Of a DNA stretch of 64,000 bases, positions 36,365 to 46,467 are shown in pieces. The notes under the pieces were generated by a model. The model saw only the letters and a program-made list of their open reading frames with translations. It was not told where the DNA came from and did not search any database. The stretch comes from Tenacibaculum dicentrarchi. GTDB taxonomy: Bacteria; Bacteroidota; Bacteroidia; Flavobacteriales; Flavobacteriaceae. The stretch is taken from assembly GCF_964036635.1 (NCBI RefSeq), contig NZ_OZ038524.1:1660001-1724000 (forward strand). The letters run 5' to 3'. How positions within the stretch are numbered: position 1 is the first letter of the stretch; every line of letters starts with the position of its first letter. Made by a program: the position numbers and the translations under genes.

Positions 36365-36421
36365 AAAGTCGGGGACCTCTATAGTTATATAAGAAAGAAA
36401 AGAGGTCCCCGACTTTTTAAC
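36365..36421 (+). terminator. strong rho-independent-like terminator
   Basis: AAAGTCGGGGACCTCT (36365-36380) is perfectly complementary to AGAGGTCCCCGACTTT (36401-36416), giving a 16-bp stem with a 20-nt loop, followed by a T run. It is one of the longest perfect stems in the window outside attC sites. It could end transcription of the array or be a mobile hairpin. Confidence 0.7.
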
Positions 36422-36656
36422 CCTATTCTTGGGCTATTTTAAGGCTTTTTCTCAAGATTTAAAATCAGCATGCCTGTAAAGGGCATTTTAAACCCTTTTA
36501 AGGGACTTTAACTTCTCTCTAGTATAGTAACTCATTTTGAGAACTTTTAAACGTTTTGAGAGAGGTTTTTGTAAAAACCAAAAAAGCGAGTTCGGGATAT
36601 TACAAAGAATATATTAAAGTATTAAAGGAGGAAAAGAGGAATTTGAAATAACAAAC
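36422..36656. other. gene-free tail of cassette 36209-36784
   Basis: Between the hairpin and the attC lie about 235 bases with no credible frame. The sequence contains imperfect direct motifs (TTTTAAGGCTTTTT, TTTTAAACCCTTTTAAGGG) and looks like degraded DNA of unlike composition to the repeat cassettes. Confidence 0.5.
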
Positions 36657-36790
36657 TATTGCTAACACCATATAAAATTAATTGCTGGTTTTAGCCTATT
36701 TACGAAAGTTCTCGCAGACTTTCTATCTGTGATTTATTTACTAACTTTAGTGCTTAAAATACGCAACTAATCTTATACAAACCGTTAGGC
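36657..36790 (+). other. attC site of cassette 36209-36784
   Basis: Left box TATTGCTAAC pairs with the cassette start GTTAGCAATA exactly. Inner hairpin GAAAGTTC-tcgc-AGACTTTC. Confidence 0.88.
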
Positions 36791-36807
36791 ACAATTAAAA
36801 AAAAAAA

Positions 36808-37677
36808 ATGGAAAACTTATTCTTTTCTGTATATAAAAAACTAGAAGAAGAATTTATTGAATTAAGTTACTCAATTTATATAAATGAAAATCAATTAAAA
36901 ACATTTTCAATACGTCTAGCTGATTTAATTCTAAGAACTTGTTCAGAATGTGAAAATATTGCTTTAGAATTATGTAAAATTGAAAATATAGAATTTAGAG
37001 ATAAAAATGATAAAATTAGAACATTTGTCAAGTTTAAAGAATATATAGATGAACTTGATAAATTGTATAATTTAAAACGGAAAGAAGTCAATTTTGATTT
37101 TGAAAACTGCGATAAAAGAACTTTTGATTCTAGTTTTTTATCCCCATTTAGAATTGATAGTTTTAAAGATGGTGATAAAGATATAAATAATTGGAAATGG
37201 TATTTTGCTTATAATAAGATAAAGCATGACAGAAATAAATATTTTCATTATGCGAATATTGAGAATTTAATTCATTCATTAGGTGCTTTATATATTTTAA
37301 ATCACTATTTAAGAAATGATAAATATTATTCAAAAAACCTAAATGATAAAGAAGATATAATTTATAAAATTAATCAACTATCTAAATTATTTTCTGTTCA
37401 TGCAATCCCTGATGTTCAAAATGAGAATCAAAATTTAGAATTTCCAAATCCTTATTTATTTGCTGAATTATTGAAACCAAGTTCGATTTATTTAATAAAA
37501 TTCGATAAAGAACTAGAAACAGAAAGAGATGAAATGAAAAAATTTTTTGATCAAATGAAAGATTGTGAATATCATGAAGATCAAAATGGCGAAATGATTA
37601 AAAAATATCCAGATTTAAAAATAATAGATTATAAAACCAATTGTGAATTATTAATTGAAGTTAATAAAGAATATTAA
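36808..37677 (+). CDS. HEPN-like helical protein
   Basis: 289 residues, nearly all helical. The segment WKWYFAYNKIKHDRNKYFHYANIENLIHSLGALYIL (about 132-167) resembles an R-x(4-6)-H HEPN RNase motif (HDRNKYFH), in a helical bundle with conserved-looking Cys/Glu-rich helices at the N-terminus (RTCSECENIALELCKI). HEPN proteins are common RNA-cleaving effectors in defence and toxin systems, but this link is weak. Sole gene of cassette 36785-37812. Confidence 0.65.
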   Translation: MENLFFSVYKKLEEEFIELSYSIYINENQLKTFSIRLADLILRTCSECENIALELCKIENIEFRDKNDKIRTFVKFKEYIDELDKLYNLKRKEVNFDFENCDKRTFDSSFLSPFRIDSFKDGDKDINNWKWYFAYNKIKHDRNKYFHYANIENLIHSLGALYILNHYLRNDKYYSKNLNDKEDIIYKINQLSKLFSVHAIPDVQNENQNLEFPNPYLFAELLKPSSIYLIKFDKELETERDEMKKFFDQMKDCEYHEDQNGEMIKKYPDLKIIDYKTNCELLIEVNKEY

Positions 37678-37683
37678 AAAAAA

Positions 37684-37818
37684 GTGCCTAACAACGTATA
37701 TAATTCATTGCTAGTACTCGCCTACTTACGAAAATCCTTAGGGGATTTTCTATTCCGCTTTTATTTACTATATTTAATGCTTGAAACACGCAACAAACCA
37801 TATACAAAAACGTTAACC
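37684..37818 (+). other. attC site of cassette 36785-37812
   Basis: Left box GTGCCTAAC pairs with the cassette start GTTAGGCAC. Inner hairpin GAAAATCC-ttagg-GGATTTTC. Confidence 0.89.
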
Positions 37819-38261
37819 TGCATTAAGCCAAGTTACACGGAATATTAACGTAATTAAGCGTTTTCGAAAAGTAAAATCCTGACAAAGATTACGTGAATCT
37901 GTTTGTAATGAAAACAGCGGACTTTCTAGCTCGTTTACGCAATAGAAACGGAATCGTAAAACAGCAGATTTTAAAAAATATCACGTAAGAATTTGTCTAT
38001 AATTCCGAAATGAAAATGGCGGACTTTTTAGCTCGTTTACGCAATAGAAAATAAAAATGAAAAAATGTTCGGAATATTCCCGATTTTAGATTTTTTAGCG
38101 TAAGTTTATATGAAAATTTAGACAAGTTAAACACCGAATAAAAATGCTGAAAAATATGTGATTTTATAACGGTATTTTAATTAAAAAAGAAAAAACGCAC
38201 GTTAACAAAGTGTATGAGCGCATATTTTCCTGGCGGAAAAATACGCAACATACACTAGGCG
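37813..38261 (+). repeat. family A gene-free cassette, copy 13 (449 bp), with attC 38201-38267
   Basis: Almost identical to copy 4, including the TACGCAACATACAC attC variant and ACACCGAATAAAAATGCTG; the two copies are separated by about 30 kb. Confidence 0.88.
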
Positions 38262-38279
38262 TTGCCAACAATACCGAAA

Positions 38280-39143
38280 ATGACCGCAAAAGAATGGAAA
38301 TACTGTCAAAATAATTCTGATTTAATTTTAATTTCAGGCTTAACCGAACTGAAAAAAAGCAAACGGAAAAACTTTGAATCTGACTTTGAAAATGGATATG
38401 GAAATTATCTAATTTCGGACAAAAAGAATCTATGGAATTATACAGGAGAATCGAAAAGTTTATCTAAAAGATTAAAACAACATTCAAGAGAAAAAACTTC
38501 AACGTTTTTTAAGAATTACTTGAAATCTGAAAAACAAAAAAGGGATTCAAAAAAACTTTTGAATATTTCGGATTTTGAAATTAGGACAATAAACACAGAA
38601 ATTGGCAGAAAAGAATTAGAAGAGTTTGGAATTGTAAATATTCCAACCAACTTAAATAAATTCCAACTTGGAAAAAGAAATTTATTTAAAGAAAAGACAA
38701 ACAGAAAATTATGGTTTGAGATTCAATCGAACAAAAGCCAAATTATTGAACAAGGAGAAAAAGAATTAAAAAAAGCTAAAGCATACAATTGGTTTTCTGC
38801 TCAAATAGAATCAAGTGCAGGACTTTATTGGGTTGAACATAAAACAAAAGGATTAATTTATATTGGAGAAAGTTCTGATATAAATAAAAGATACCAAACT
38901 CATTCTGTAAGAACATATTTCTCTGCTTTGAGAAGAAATTTAGGAGAAACGATTTTAGGATTTAAGTTACAAACAATAAATGGTAGGAAAAGATATTTTT
39001 CAGATATTGAGGACAAAAAAATAACTGAATTTCTAAAAAATTGTTCAATTAAAACTCTACCTATTTCATTTGGTAGATTTGAATTAGAAGAGTATTTAAT
39101 TAGAAAAAACAGTTCAATATTAAACCGAAAAGATAACAAATGA
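38280..39143 (+). CDS. double GIY-YIG nuclease-like protein
   Basis: 287 residues. Two GIY-YIG-type domains: an N-terminal one (about 38-75, YLISDKKNLWNYTGESKSLSKRLKQH) and a C-terminal one (about 181-260, GLYWVEHKTKGLIYIGESSDINKRYQTH) with the Arg in NKRYQTH and the distal Glu in LEEYLI. Both have Y-x-G-E-S in place of the classical GIY..YIG core, as in several GIY-YIG offshoots. Probably a DNA endonuclease. I take ATG 38280; the earlier TTG at 38262 lies in the attC right box. Sole gene of cassette 38262-39282. Confidence 0.78.
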   Translation: MTAKEWKYCQNNSDLILISGLTELKKSKRKNFESDFENGYGNYLISDKKNLWNYTGESKSLSKRLKQHSREKTSTFFKNYLKSEKQKRDSKKLLNISDFEIRTINTEIGRKELEEFGIVNIPTNLNKFQLGKRNLFKEKTNRKLWFEIQSNKSQIIEQGEKELKKAKAYNWFSAQIESSAGLYWVEHKTKGLIYIGESSDINKRYQTHSVRTYFSALRRNLGETILGFKLQTINGRKRYFSDIEDKKITEFLKNCSIKTLPISFGRFELEEYLIRKNSSILNRKDNK

Positions 39144-39152
39144 AAAAAGTAC

Positions 39153-39288
39153 TGGTGGCAACACCATATATAATTTATTGCTAATACTTATCTACTTACG
39201 AAAATCCTTAGGGGATTTTCTATTCCGTTTTTATTTAATATATTTAGAACTTGAAATACGCAACAAACCATATATAAAAACGTTGTAA
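39153..39288 (+). other. attC site of cassette 38262-39282
   Basis: Left box TGGTGGCAAC against the cassette start GTTGCCAACA (one mismatch). Inner hairpin GAAAATCC-ttagg-GGATTTTC. Confidence 0.87.
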
Positions 39289-39787
39289 TTAATGGCGGAA
39301 TTTCAGCCTGAAATTCCTAATTAGTGATTTATCTTTTCTAGAAATTAATATTGAATAATATTACGCTGGAAAAATTGAAAATGACTGCTACTCTATTTTT
39401 AGAAAGTAAATCCTAAAAAAGAGAAAAAAACAGAATTAAACTCTGAAAAGTGAAGCGTGAATAAATCGGTGGAAATTAATTAAAACGGAGTTTTAAGCAG
39501 AAACGTGAAAAAAGCAGAAGTTAACGCTGAAAATAAAGCGTGAATAAATAGGCGGAAATTAATTAAAGTGGAGTTTTAAGTAGAAACGTAAAAAAAAGAA
39601 AGAGAAATAAAACGGAAAATTGAAAATTAAGAAATGAGAAATTTAGTTAGAAAATCACTAATTACAACAACATATATAATTTATTGCTAGTGCTTATCTA
39701 CTTACGAAAATCCTTAGGGATTTTCTATTCCGTTTTTATTTACTAAATTAGTTGCTTCAAACACGCAACAAACCATATATAAAACCG
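39283..39787 (+). repeat. family C gene-free cassette, copy 3 (505 bp), with attC 39659-39793
   Basis: Same palindrome and AAGCGTGAATAAATMGG units as the other two family C copies; left box TAATTACAAC exact. Confidence 0.87.
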
Positions 39788-40236
39788 TTAACCTGCATTA
39801 AGCCAAATTACACGGAATATTAACGAAATTAAGCGTTTTCGAAAAGTAAAATCCTGACAAAGATTACGTGAATCTGTTTGTAATGAAAATAGCGGACTTT
39901 CTAGCTCGTTTGCGCAATAGAAACGGAATCGTAAAACAGTAGGTTTTGACAAATATCACGTAAGATTTTGCTTATAATTCCGAAATGAAAATGGCGGACT
40001 TTTTAGCTCGTTTACGCAATAGAAAATAAAAATGAAAAAATGTTCGGAATATTCCCGATTTTAGATTTTTTAGCGTAAGTTTATATCAAAATTTAGACAA
40101 GTTAAACGCCGAATAAAAACGCTGAAAAATGTGTGATTTTATAACGGTATTTTAATTAAAAAAGAAAAAACGCACGTTAACAAAGTGTATGAGCGCATAT
40201 TTTCCTGGCGGAAAAATACGCCACATACACTAGGCG
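39788..40236 (+). repeat. family A gene-free cassette, copy 14 (449 bp), with attC 40176-40242
   Basis: Standard layout, CTAGG variant. Its attC is open in frame into the next gene, creating a false GTG start at 40185. Confidence 0.88.
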
Positions 40237-40247
40237 TTGTGCAACAT

Positions 40248-41180
40248 ATGAGAGAACTAACACAAATTGAAATTAATGAATTTAATTTATTGCTTAATAC
40301 TTGCAATCAAATTTCAATGCGTGGAATAGATGAACAATGGGAAAAATGGATTTTAAGAAATTTACCTAAATATTTACCATTATTCACACATTTAGTTGCC
40401 TTTTATGATTTTAAGAAGTTAGAACGAATAACTGTAAATAAGAGGATTTTAGGAACTAACAAAAGAATAAGAAATATTGATTTTCTAAAATATCCGCCAG
40501 CGGAAAAAGTAAACAGATATGGAAGATGCAACTTAAAAAAGGAAAGTATTTTTTATGGAGCACCGATGATTACAACAGCATTATCTGAAATGCGTCCAAA
40601 AGTTGGAGAGTTAGTGACAAAGTCAATTTGGAAAGTAAAAGAAAAACATACTTTTAAAATCTGTCCAATATTCCATATTCAACCTACAAATGGAACAATG
40701 AATCCACATAGTTTTGAAATGGAACAAAGTTTTTACGAAGATGTCAATAAGAACTTTAAAGGAAAAACAAAAGAAGCAGTTATTAATTTGACAAAATTTA
40801 TAGCCTTTCATTTTAGTAAAAATGTTAATCCAGATAATGATAGAGATTATATTTTTAGTGCATTTTTTGCTAACAAACTTCTGAACGAACTTGACGGAGG
40901 AACAATAGAAGGAATTTTATATCCAAGCGTAAAAGAAAAACTATCATTTGAAAATGTGGCTTTGAAAGCAGATGTATTTGATAAATACTTTGAAATAGAT
41001 GAAGTTTCAGAATCAATAGTAGTGAAAGACCCAAGTGATGGTGGAGGCGGATTATTACAATATGGTTTAAGTCATTGTAAAGATTTTAATAACAAAGAAA
41101 TTTTGTGGAGCACCGAAATAAATCAACCGAAAGAAAGAATGGATTTTTACAATAAAGAATTTGAATTAGACCTGACATAA
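40248..41180 (+). CDS. RES-domain protein
   Basis: 310 residues. The C-terminal two thirds show the RES pattern: NRYGRCNLKKESIFYGAP (Arg about 92) followed by TTALSEMRP (Glu about 114), and later YIFSAFFANKLL with a Ser, then GTIEGILYPSV. RES toxins such as ParT and MbcT degrade NAD+; this protein is longer, with a ~80-residue N-terminal extension, and no antitoxin gene is next to it. Start ATG 40248, 11 bases after the boundary: the longer frame from GTG 40185 is attC read-through. Sole gene of cassette 40237-41318. Confidence 0.75.
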   Translation: MRELTQIEINEFNLLLNTCNQISMRGIDEQWEKWILRNLPKYLPLFTHLVAFYDFKKLERITVNKRILGTNKRIRNIDFLKYPPAEKVNRYGRCNLKKESIFYGAPMITTALSEMRPKVGELVTKSIWKVKEKHTFKICPIFHIQPTNGTMNPHSFEMEQSFYEDVNKNFKGKTKEAVINLTKFIAFHFSKNVNPDNDRDYIFSAFFANKLLNELDGGTIEGILYPSVKEKLSFENVALKADVFDKYFEIDEVSESIVVKDPSDGGGGLLQYGLSHCKDFNNKEILWSTEINQPKERMDFYNKEFELDLT

Positions 41181-41187
41181 AAAATAC

Positions 41188-41324
41188 GTTGCACAACACC
41201 GTATATAATTTATTGCTGGCTTCTCGCTTACTTACGAAAGTCCTCGCGGACTTTCTTGGTCGGTAATTATTTACTAAATTAGTTGCTTAAACCACGCAAC
41301 AAACCATATACAAACACATTAACC
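41188..41324 (+). other. attC site of cassette 40237-41318, with mutated right box
   Basis: Left box GTTGCACAAC pairs with the cassette start GTTGTGCAAC exactly. The right box reads ATTAACC instead of GTTAACC, the only loss of the conserved cut-site G that I see. Inner hairpin GAAAGTCC-tcgc-GGACTTTC. Confidence 0.85.
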
Positions 41325-41766
41325 TGCATTAAGCCAAATTACACGGAATATTAACGGAATTAAGCGTTTTCGAAAAGTAAAATCCTGACAAAGATTACGT
41401 GAATCTGTTTGTAATGAAAATAGCCGACTTTCTAGCTCGTTTTCGCAATAGAAACGGAATCGTAAAACAGCAGATTTTGAAAAATATTACGTAAGATTTT
41501 GCTTATAATTCCGAAATAAAACCGTAGACTTTTTAGCTCGTTTACGCAATCGAAAATAAAAATGAAAAAATGTTCGGAATATTCCCGATTTTAGATTTTT
41601 TAGCGTAAGTTTATATGAAAATTTAGACAAGTTAAACACAGAATAAAAATGCTGAAAAATATGTGATTTTATAACGGTATTTTAATTAAAAAAGAAAAAA
41701 CGCACGTTAACAAAGTGTATGAGCGCATATTTTCCTGGCGGAAAAATACGCCACATACACATGGCG
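41319..41766 (+). repeat. family A gene-free cassette, copy 15 (448 bp), with attC 41706-41772
   Basis: Starts (A)TTAACCTGC because of the mutated left boundary. CATGG variant; second unit ATAAAACCGTAGA. Confidence 0.87.
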
Positions 41767-41807
41767 TTGGCATTCATTAACATAAACTACTAAAAAAATA
41801 AATACAT

Positions 41808-41996
41808 ATGAATAAAATTGCATCAATAATATTCGGAATAATTGCTTTAGGAAACGTAATCTATAGTTTTTGGAAATATTCAGATTCAACAGAATTTTTT
41901 GGATATGAAATCAACGTCTGGATTTATAGACTTTTTTGGAGTTTAATTACTATTAAAATGTTTTACGATGGACTTAACAAAAAGAAAGTGAATTAA
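41808..41996 (+). CDS. small two-helix membrane protein
   Basis: 62 residues. Hydrophobic segment ASIIFGIIALGNVIYSFW (4-21) and a second WIYRLFWSLITIKMFY (38-53), with a basic tail LNKKKVN. Size and layout are typical of small inner-membrane proteins of unknown role. Only gene of cassette 41767-42314; about 190 bases of AT-rich, gene-free DNA follow it before the attC. Confidence 0.65.
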   Translation: MNKIASIIFGIIALGNVIYSFWKYSDSTEFFGYEINVWIYRLFWSLITIKMFYDGLNKKKVN

Positions 41997-42185
41997 AACA
42001 ATTACGGAATTTAAGCAAATTTGTAAAAATCAAATTGAAAGCGAAATTTAGCAAGTTGAGGAATTACTCACTCAAACGAAATTGAACAAGTTTGCAGAAT
42101 AAGTCGCTTACCGAATTCGCTAAAACGTTTGAAAAAATATAAACGGAATTAACCCGAATAATTAAAAGTCTGAATAAAAACAACG

Positions 42186-42320
42186 AAATGCCAACACCGT
42201 ATAAAATTAATTGCTGGTTTTTGCCAATTTACGAAAGTCCTTCCGGACTTTCTATTTGTGATTTATTTGCTAACTTTAGTGCTTAAAACACGCAACTAAT
42301 CTTACACAAAAACGTTACCA
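42186..42320 (+). other. attC site of cassette 41767-42314
   Basis: Left box AAATGCCAAC against the cassette start GTTGGCATTC (one mismatch). Inner hairpin GAAAGTCC-ttcc-GGACTTTC. Confidence 0.88.
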
Positions 42321-42326
42321 AAAATT

Positions 42327-42968
42327 ATGAAAATCATACTGCAAACAATAATGCTTCTGATTACGATTACAACTTTTTCACAAGAAAAATTAATCGGAAA
42401 ATATTGTTCGATTCCAATTGGTGAATCAGATGTAACGTGTATTGATTTTAAAGAAAATAATCGATTTGATTATTTCGTTTCTGGATGTTTAGGAGTTTCG
42501 GCAATTGGTAGTGGAAAATTTGAATTGAAAGACGAAAAACTAAACTTGGTTTTTGACAAAGCTGAACAGGTTTCAAAAAGTGAAATTAAAATAACGGAAT
42601 CTAAAGCGAAATCTGAAAAAGAAATTAAAGTTAAATTTAAAGTTAAAGACGAAAATGGAATTGAAATTCCAGCTAATGTCATACGAACATCTGACCGCAA
42701 ACACTTCTTCTTTGATGAACTAAACAAAGTTTTTTTAGTCGATAAAAATAGCCCAAAAGCAAACTACAAAATTGAATTTATTGGTTATGAAACACTTGAA
42801 TTGGAAATTGACAACAGTTATGATAAAATAATTGAAATTGATTTATTTCCTGCTCAAGCAAAAGTCATTTCTGATAAGGAAATTTCTTGGAAATGGGAAA
42901 AAGTGAATGATAATGAATTTAAAACTGGAACAAACTTTTGGGACAGATTTAAAAAAGTAAAAAAATAA
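42327..42968 (+). CDS. secreted or periplasmic protein
   Basis: 213 residues. Cleavable signal peptide (KIILQTIMLLITITTFSQ, cut after about residue 19; no lipobox Cys). The mature part is beta-rich; residues about 110-170 (VKDENGIEIPANVI..., YKIEFIGYETLELEI) resemble a carboxypeptidase-regulatory-like or beta-sandwich module that decorates envelope proteins. No function assigned. The start ATG is 12 bases after the boundary, one of the tightest in the array. Sole gene of cassette 42315-43098. Confidence 0.7.
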   Translation: MKIILQTIMLLITITTFSQEKLIGKYCSIPIGESDVTCIDFKENNRFDYFVSGCLGVSAIGSGKFELKDEKLNLVFDKAEQVSKSEIKITESKAKSEKEIKVKFKVKDENGIEIPANVIRTSDRKHFFFDELNKVFLVDKNSPKANYKIEFIGYETLELEIDNSYDKIIEIDLFPAQAKVISDKEISWKWEKVNDNEFKTGTNFWDRFKKVKK

Positions 42969-42969
42969 C

Positions 42970-43104
42970 TTTTGGTAACACCGTGTATAATTAATGGCTA
43001 GTTCAAGCCTACTTACGAAAATCCTCGCGGATTTTCTATTCGGTTTTTATTTGCTAAATTAGTTGCATAAAACACGCCTCTAATCATACACAAAACCGTT
43101 AACC
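42970..43104 (+). other. attC site of cassette 42315-43098
   Basis: Left box TTTTGGTAAC pairs with the cassette start GTTACCAAAA exactly. Inner hairpin GAAAATCC-tcgc-GGATTTTC. Confidence 0.9.
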
Positions 43105-43548
43105 TGCATTAAGCCAAATTACACGGAATATTAACGTAATTAAGCGTTTTCGAAAAGTAAAATTCTGACAAAGATTACGTGAATCTGTTTGTAATGAAAA
43201 TAGCCGACTTTCTAGCTCGTTTACGCAGTAGAAACGGAATCGTAAAACAGCAGATTTTGAAAAATATTACGTAAGATTTTGCTTATAATTCCGAAATGAA
43301 AATGGCGGACTTTTTAGCTCGTTTACGCAATAGAAAATAAAAATGAAAAAATGTTCGGAATATTCCCAATTTTAGATTTTTTAGCGTAAGTTTATATCAA
43401 AATTTAGACAAGTTAAACGCCGAATAAAAACGCTGAAAAATATGTGATTTTATAACGATATTTTAATTAAAAAAGAAAAAAACGCACGTTAACAAAGTGT
43501 ATGAGCGCATATTTTCCTGGCGGAAAAATACGCCACATACACATGGCG
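43099..43548 (+). repeat. family A gene-free cassette, copy 16 (450 bp), with attC 43488-43554
   Basis: Standard layout, CATGG variant, closely similar to copy 12. Followed by two family B cassettes. Confidence 0.88.
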
Positions 43549-44050
43549 TTAGCTTTCATTAACAAAAAATACGCAAAAATTGAAAAAATAAAGCGGTTTA
43601 AAAAAGTAGAATCCTGATAAATATTACGCAATTAGAAATGGAATCGTAAAGCTGTAAATTTTGACAAATATTACGCAAGAATTTGTTTGTAATTATGAAA
43701 TGAAAACGGCGGACTTTTAGCCTGTTTATGCAATCGGAAATGAAAAACTATAGGATTCTGACAAATATTACGCAAGAATCCGTCTGTAATTCTGAAATGG
43801 AAACAGCGGACTTTTAGCCTATTTATGCAATCGGAAATGAAAATTTAGACAAGTTAAACACTGAATAAAAACGCTGAAAATATGTGATTTTATAACAGTA
43901 TTTTAATTGTAAAAAAATAACGAAAAGCTAACAAAGTATATAAAAAATGCTTAATTTCGTCATAACACAAAAGTCAGTGCCGTTTTGCTACATCTGATTT
44001 TCCTGCGGAAAATCCTCGTACACAAAACAGCACTTTTCATATACAAACCG
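43549..44050 (+). repeat. family B gene-free cassette, copy 4 (502 bp, subtype 2), with attC 43923-44056
   Basis: Subtype 2 leader, body and attC (AAAAATGCTTAATTTCG). First of two family B cassettes in tandem. Confidence 0.87.
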
Positions 44051-44553
44051 TTAGCTTTCATTAACAAAAAATACGCAAAAATTGAAAAAATAAAGCGGTT
44101 TAAAAAAGTAGAATCCTGATAAATATTACGCAATTAGAAATGGAATTTTAACGCAGAATATTTTGAAAAATATTACGTAAGAATCTGTCCGCAATTATGA
44201 AATAGAAACGGCAGACTTTAGCCTGTTTATGCAATCGGAAATGAAAAACTGTGGGATTCTGACAAATATTACGCAAGAATCTGTCTGTAATTCTGAAATG
44301 AAAATGGCGGACTTTTAGCCTGTTTGCGAAATTAGGAATGAAAATTTAGACAAGTTAAACGCCGAATAAAAACGCTGAAAATATGTGATTTTATAACAGT
44401 ATTTTAATTGTAAAAAAAATTAACGAAAAGCTAACAACGTATATAAAAAATGCTTAATTTAGTCATAATACAAAAGTCAGTGCCGTTTTGCTACATCTGA
44501 TTTTCCTGCGGAAAATCCTCGTACACAAAACAGCACTTTTCATATACTAACCG
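44051..44553 (+). repeat. family B gene-free cassette, copy 5 (503 bp, mosaic), with attC 44426-44559
   Basis: Leader and attC are subtype 2, but the middle (GGAATTTTAACGCAGAATATTTTG..CTGTCCGCAATTATG) is subtype 1: a recombinant between the two subtypes. Confidence 0.87.
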
Positions 44554-45002
44554 TTAACCTGCATTAAGCCAAATTACACGGAATATTAACGTAATTAAGC
44601 GTTTTCGAAAAGTAAAATCCTGACAAAGATTACGTGAATCTGTTTGTAATGAAAACAGCGGACTTTCTAGCTCGTTTGCGCAATAGAAACGGAATCGTAA
44701 AACAGCAGATTTTAAAAAATATTACGTAAGATTTTGCTTATAATTCCGAAAATAAAACCGTAGATTTTTTAGCTCGTTTACGCAATCGAAAATAAAAATG
44801 AAAAAATGTTCGGAATATCCCCGATGTTAGATTTTTTAGCGTAAATTTATATGAAAATTTAGACAAGTTAAACGCCGAATAAAAACGCTGAAAAATGTGT
44901 GATTTTATAACGGTATTTTAATTAAAAAAGAAAAAACGCACGTTAACAAAGTGTATGAGCGCATATTTTCCTGGCGGAAAAATACGCCACATACACTAGG
45001 CG
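44554..45002 (+). repeat. family A gene-free cassette, copy 17 (449 bp), with attC 44942-45008
   Basis: Standard layout, CTAGG variant. First of two in tandem. Confidence 0.88.
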
Positions 45003-45452
45003 TTAACCTGCATTAAGCCAAATTACACGAAATATTAACGTAATTAAACATTTTCGAAAAGTAAAATTCTGACAAAGATTACGTGAATCTGTTTGTAATG
45101 AAAACAGCGGATTTCCTAGCTTATTTGCGCAATCAAAACGGAATTGTAAAACAGCAGATTTTGAAAAATATCACGCAAGAATTTGTCTATAATTCCGAAA
45201 TGAAAATGGCGGACTTTTTAGCTCGTTTACGCAATCGAAAATAAAAATGAAAAAATGTTCTGAATATTCCCAATTTTAGATTTTTTAGCGTAAGTTTATA
45301 TGAAAATTTAGACAAGTTAAACGCCGAATAAAAACGCTGAAAAATATGTGATTTTATAACGGTATTTTAATTAAAAAAGAAAAAAACGCACGTTAACAAA
45401 GTGTATGAGCGCATATTTTCCTGGCGGAAAAATACGCCACATACACTAGGCG
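45003..45452 (+). repeat. family A gene-free cassette, copy 18 (450 bp), with attC 45392-45458
   Basis: One of the more diverged family A copies (ACACGAAATATTAACG, GGATTTCCTAGCTTATTTGCGC). CTAGG variant; its attC opens in frame into the next gene. Confidence 0.87.
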
Positions 45453-45484
45453 TTGTGCGTCATACAAAAACTCACTCAAAACAA

Positions 45485-46462
45485 ATGAAAATTAATAAAA
45501 CTTACCAAAGTTTATTAGATAAATCTATCAATTCTATGCTATCAGCAATTGAGATTTATAATAAACCTGATTTTAAATACCGTGAGGAAACATTTTCTAT
45601 ACTTTCAATAAATGCGTGGGAATTATTGTTCAAGGCTCGAATATTAAAACTATCAAAATACAATATGAATTCCATTTATGTAATGGAAAATAAAAAAAAG
45701 AAAAATGGTGAAAAATCTAAAGTATTAACACCAAAACTCAATAGAGCACGAAATCCAATGACCATAAGTCTTGCGGAATCAATGCTAAGATTAAGAAAAC
45801 ACGAGGAAAAAATAAGTTTAAATTTAGTTAAAAGTCTTTTCGCTCTTATAGAGTTAAGAGACAATTCTATACATTTTCATAACGCATCCGATATTTCTAA
45901 GGAAATTCAAGAATTAGGATTTGCTTGTATTAAAAACTATATGGAATTAATTCAATATTGGGAATCAAGAGTTGATTTATCAAAATACAATTTTTACTTA
46001 ATGCCTTTAGCTTATGTTGACTCAAAAGTTGATTCAACTTCTGTTTTAACCGAAGAAGTAAAAAATTACTTAAATTTTATAAAAAAGAAAGTTTCGGAAA
46101 CAGATTCATTAGATGATAAATTTAGTGTAGCTATAGGAATTGATATCAGTTTTAAAAAATCTAAAACAATCGATGGAATTGGAATGAGATATGATAAAGA
46201 TGGAGTTCCTGTAAAAATCAGCGAAGAAGACATTACTTTAAAATATCCTCTTTCATATTCTGACGTTACAAATACCGCAAATAAAAAATATTCGAATTTT
46301 AAAGTAAATACAGCCTTTCATTCATTAATGAGAATTATAAAACAAGATAAAAAACTTGCACATAATCGAAAATTAGACCCGAAAAACCCAAAGTCTCAAA
46401 CAAAAAATTTTTACAATTCTAATATTTGGAAAGAATTTGATAATCAATATACGAGAAAATAA
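45485..46462 (+). CDS. DUF3644 protein
   Basis: 325 residues. The N-terminus INKTYQSLLDKSINSMLSAIEIYNKPDFKYREETFSILSINAWELLFKARIL and the later LIELRDNSIHFHNASD (about 125-140) match the DUF3644 family, helical HEPN-related proteins associated with restriction and abortive-infection loci. The R-D-N-S-x-H block is the probable active or structural centre. Start ATG 45485; the longer frame from GTG 45401 is attC read-through. Sole gene of cassette 45453-46596. Confidence 0.78.
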   Translation: MKINKTYQSLLDKSINSMLSAIEIYNKPDFKYREETFSILSINAWELLFKARILKLSKYNMNSIYVMENKKKKNGEKSKVLTPKLNRARNPMTISLAESMLRLRKHEEKISLNLVKSLFALIELRDNSIHFHNASDISKEIQELGFACIKNYMELIQYWESRVDLSKYNFYLMPLAYVDSKVDSTSVLTEEVKNYLNFIKKKVSETDSLDDKFSVAIGIDISFKKSKTIDGIGMRYDKDGVPVKISEEDITLKYPLSYSDVTNTANKKYSNFKVNTAFHSLMRIIKQDKKLAHNRKLDPKNPKSQTKNFYNSNIWKEFDNQYTRK

Positions 46463-46467
46463 GTACG

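Noticed and set aside
40185..40247. Shared N-terminal domain YERIFSWRKNTPHT in five proteins
   Set aside because: It is the translation of the family A attC; internal ATGs right after the boundary give sensible starts and reveal signal peptides.
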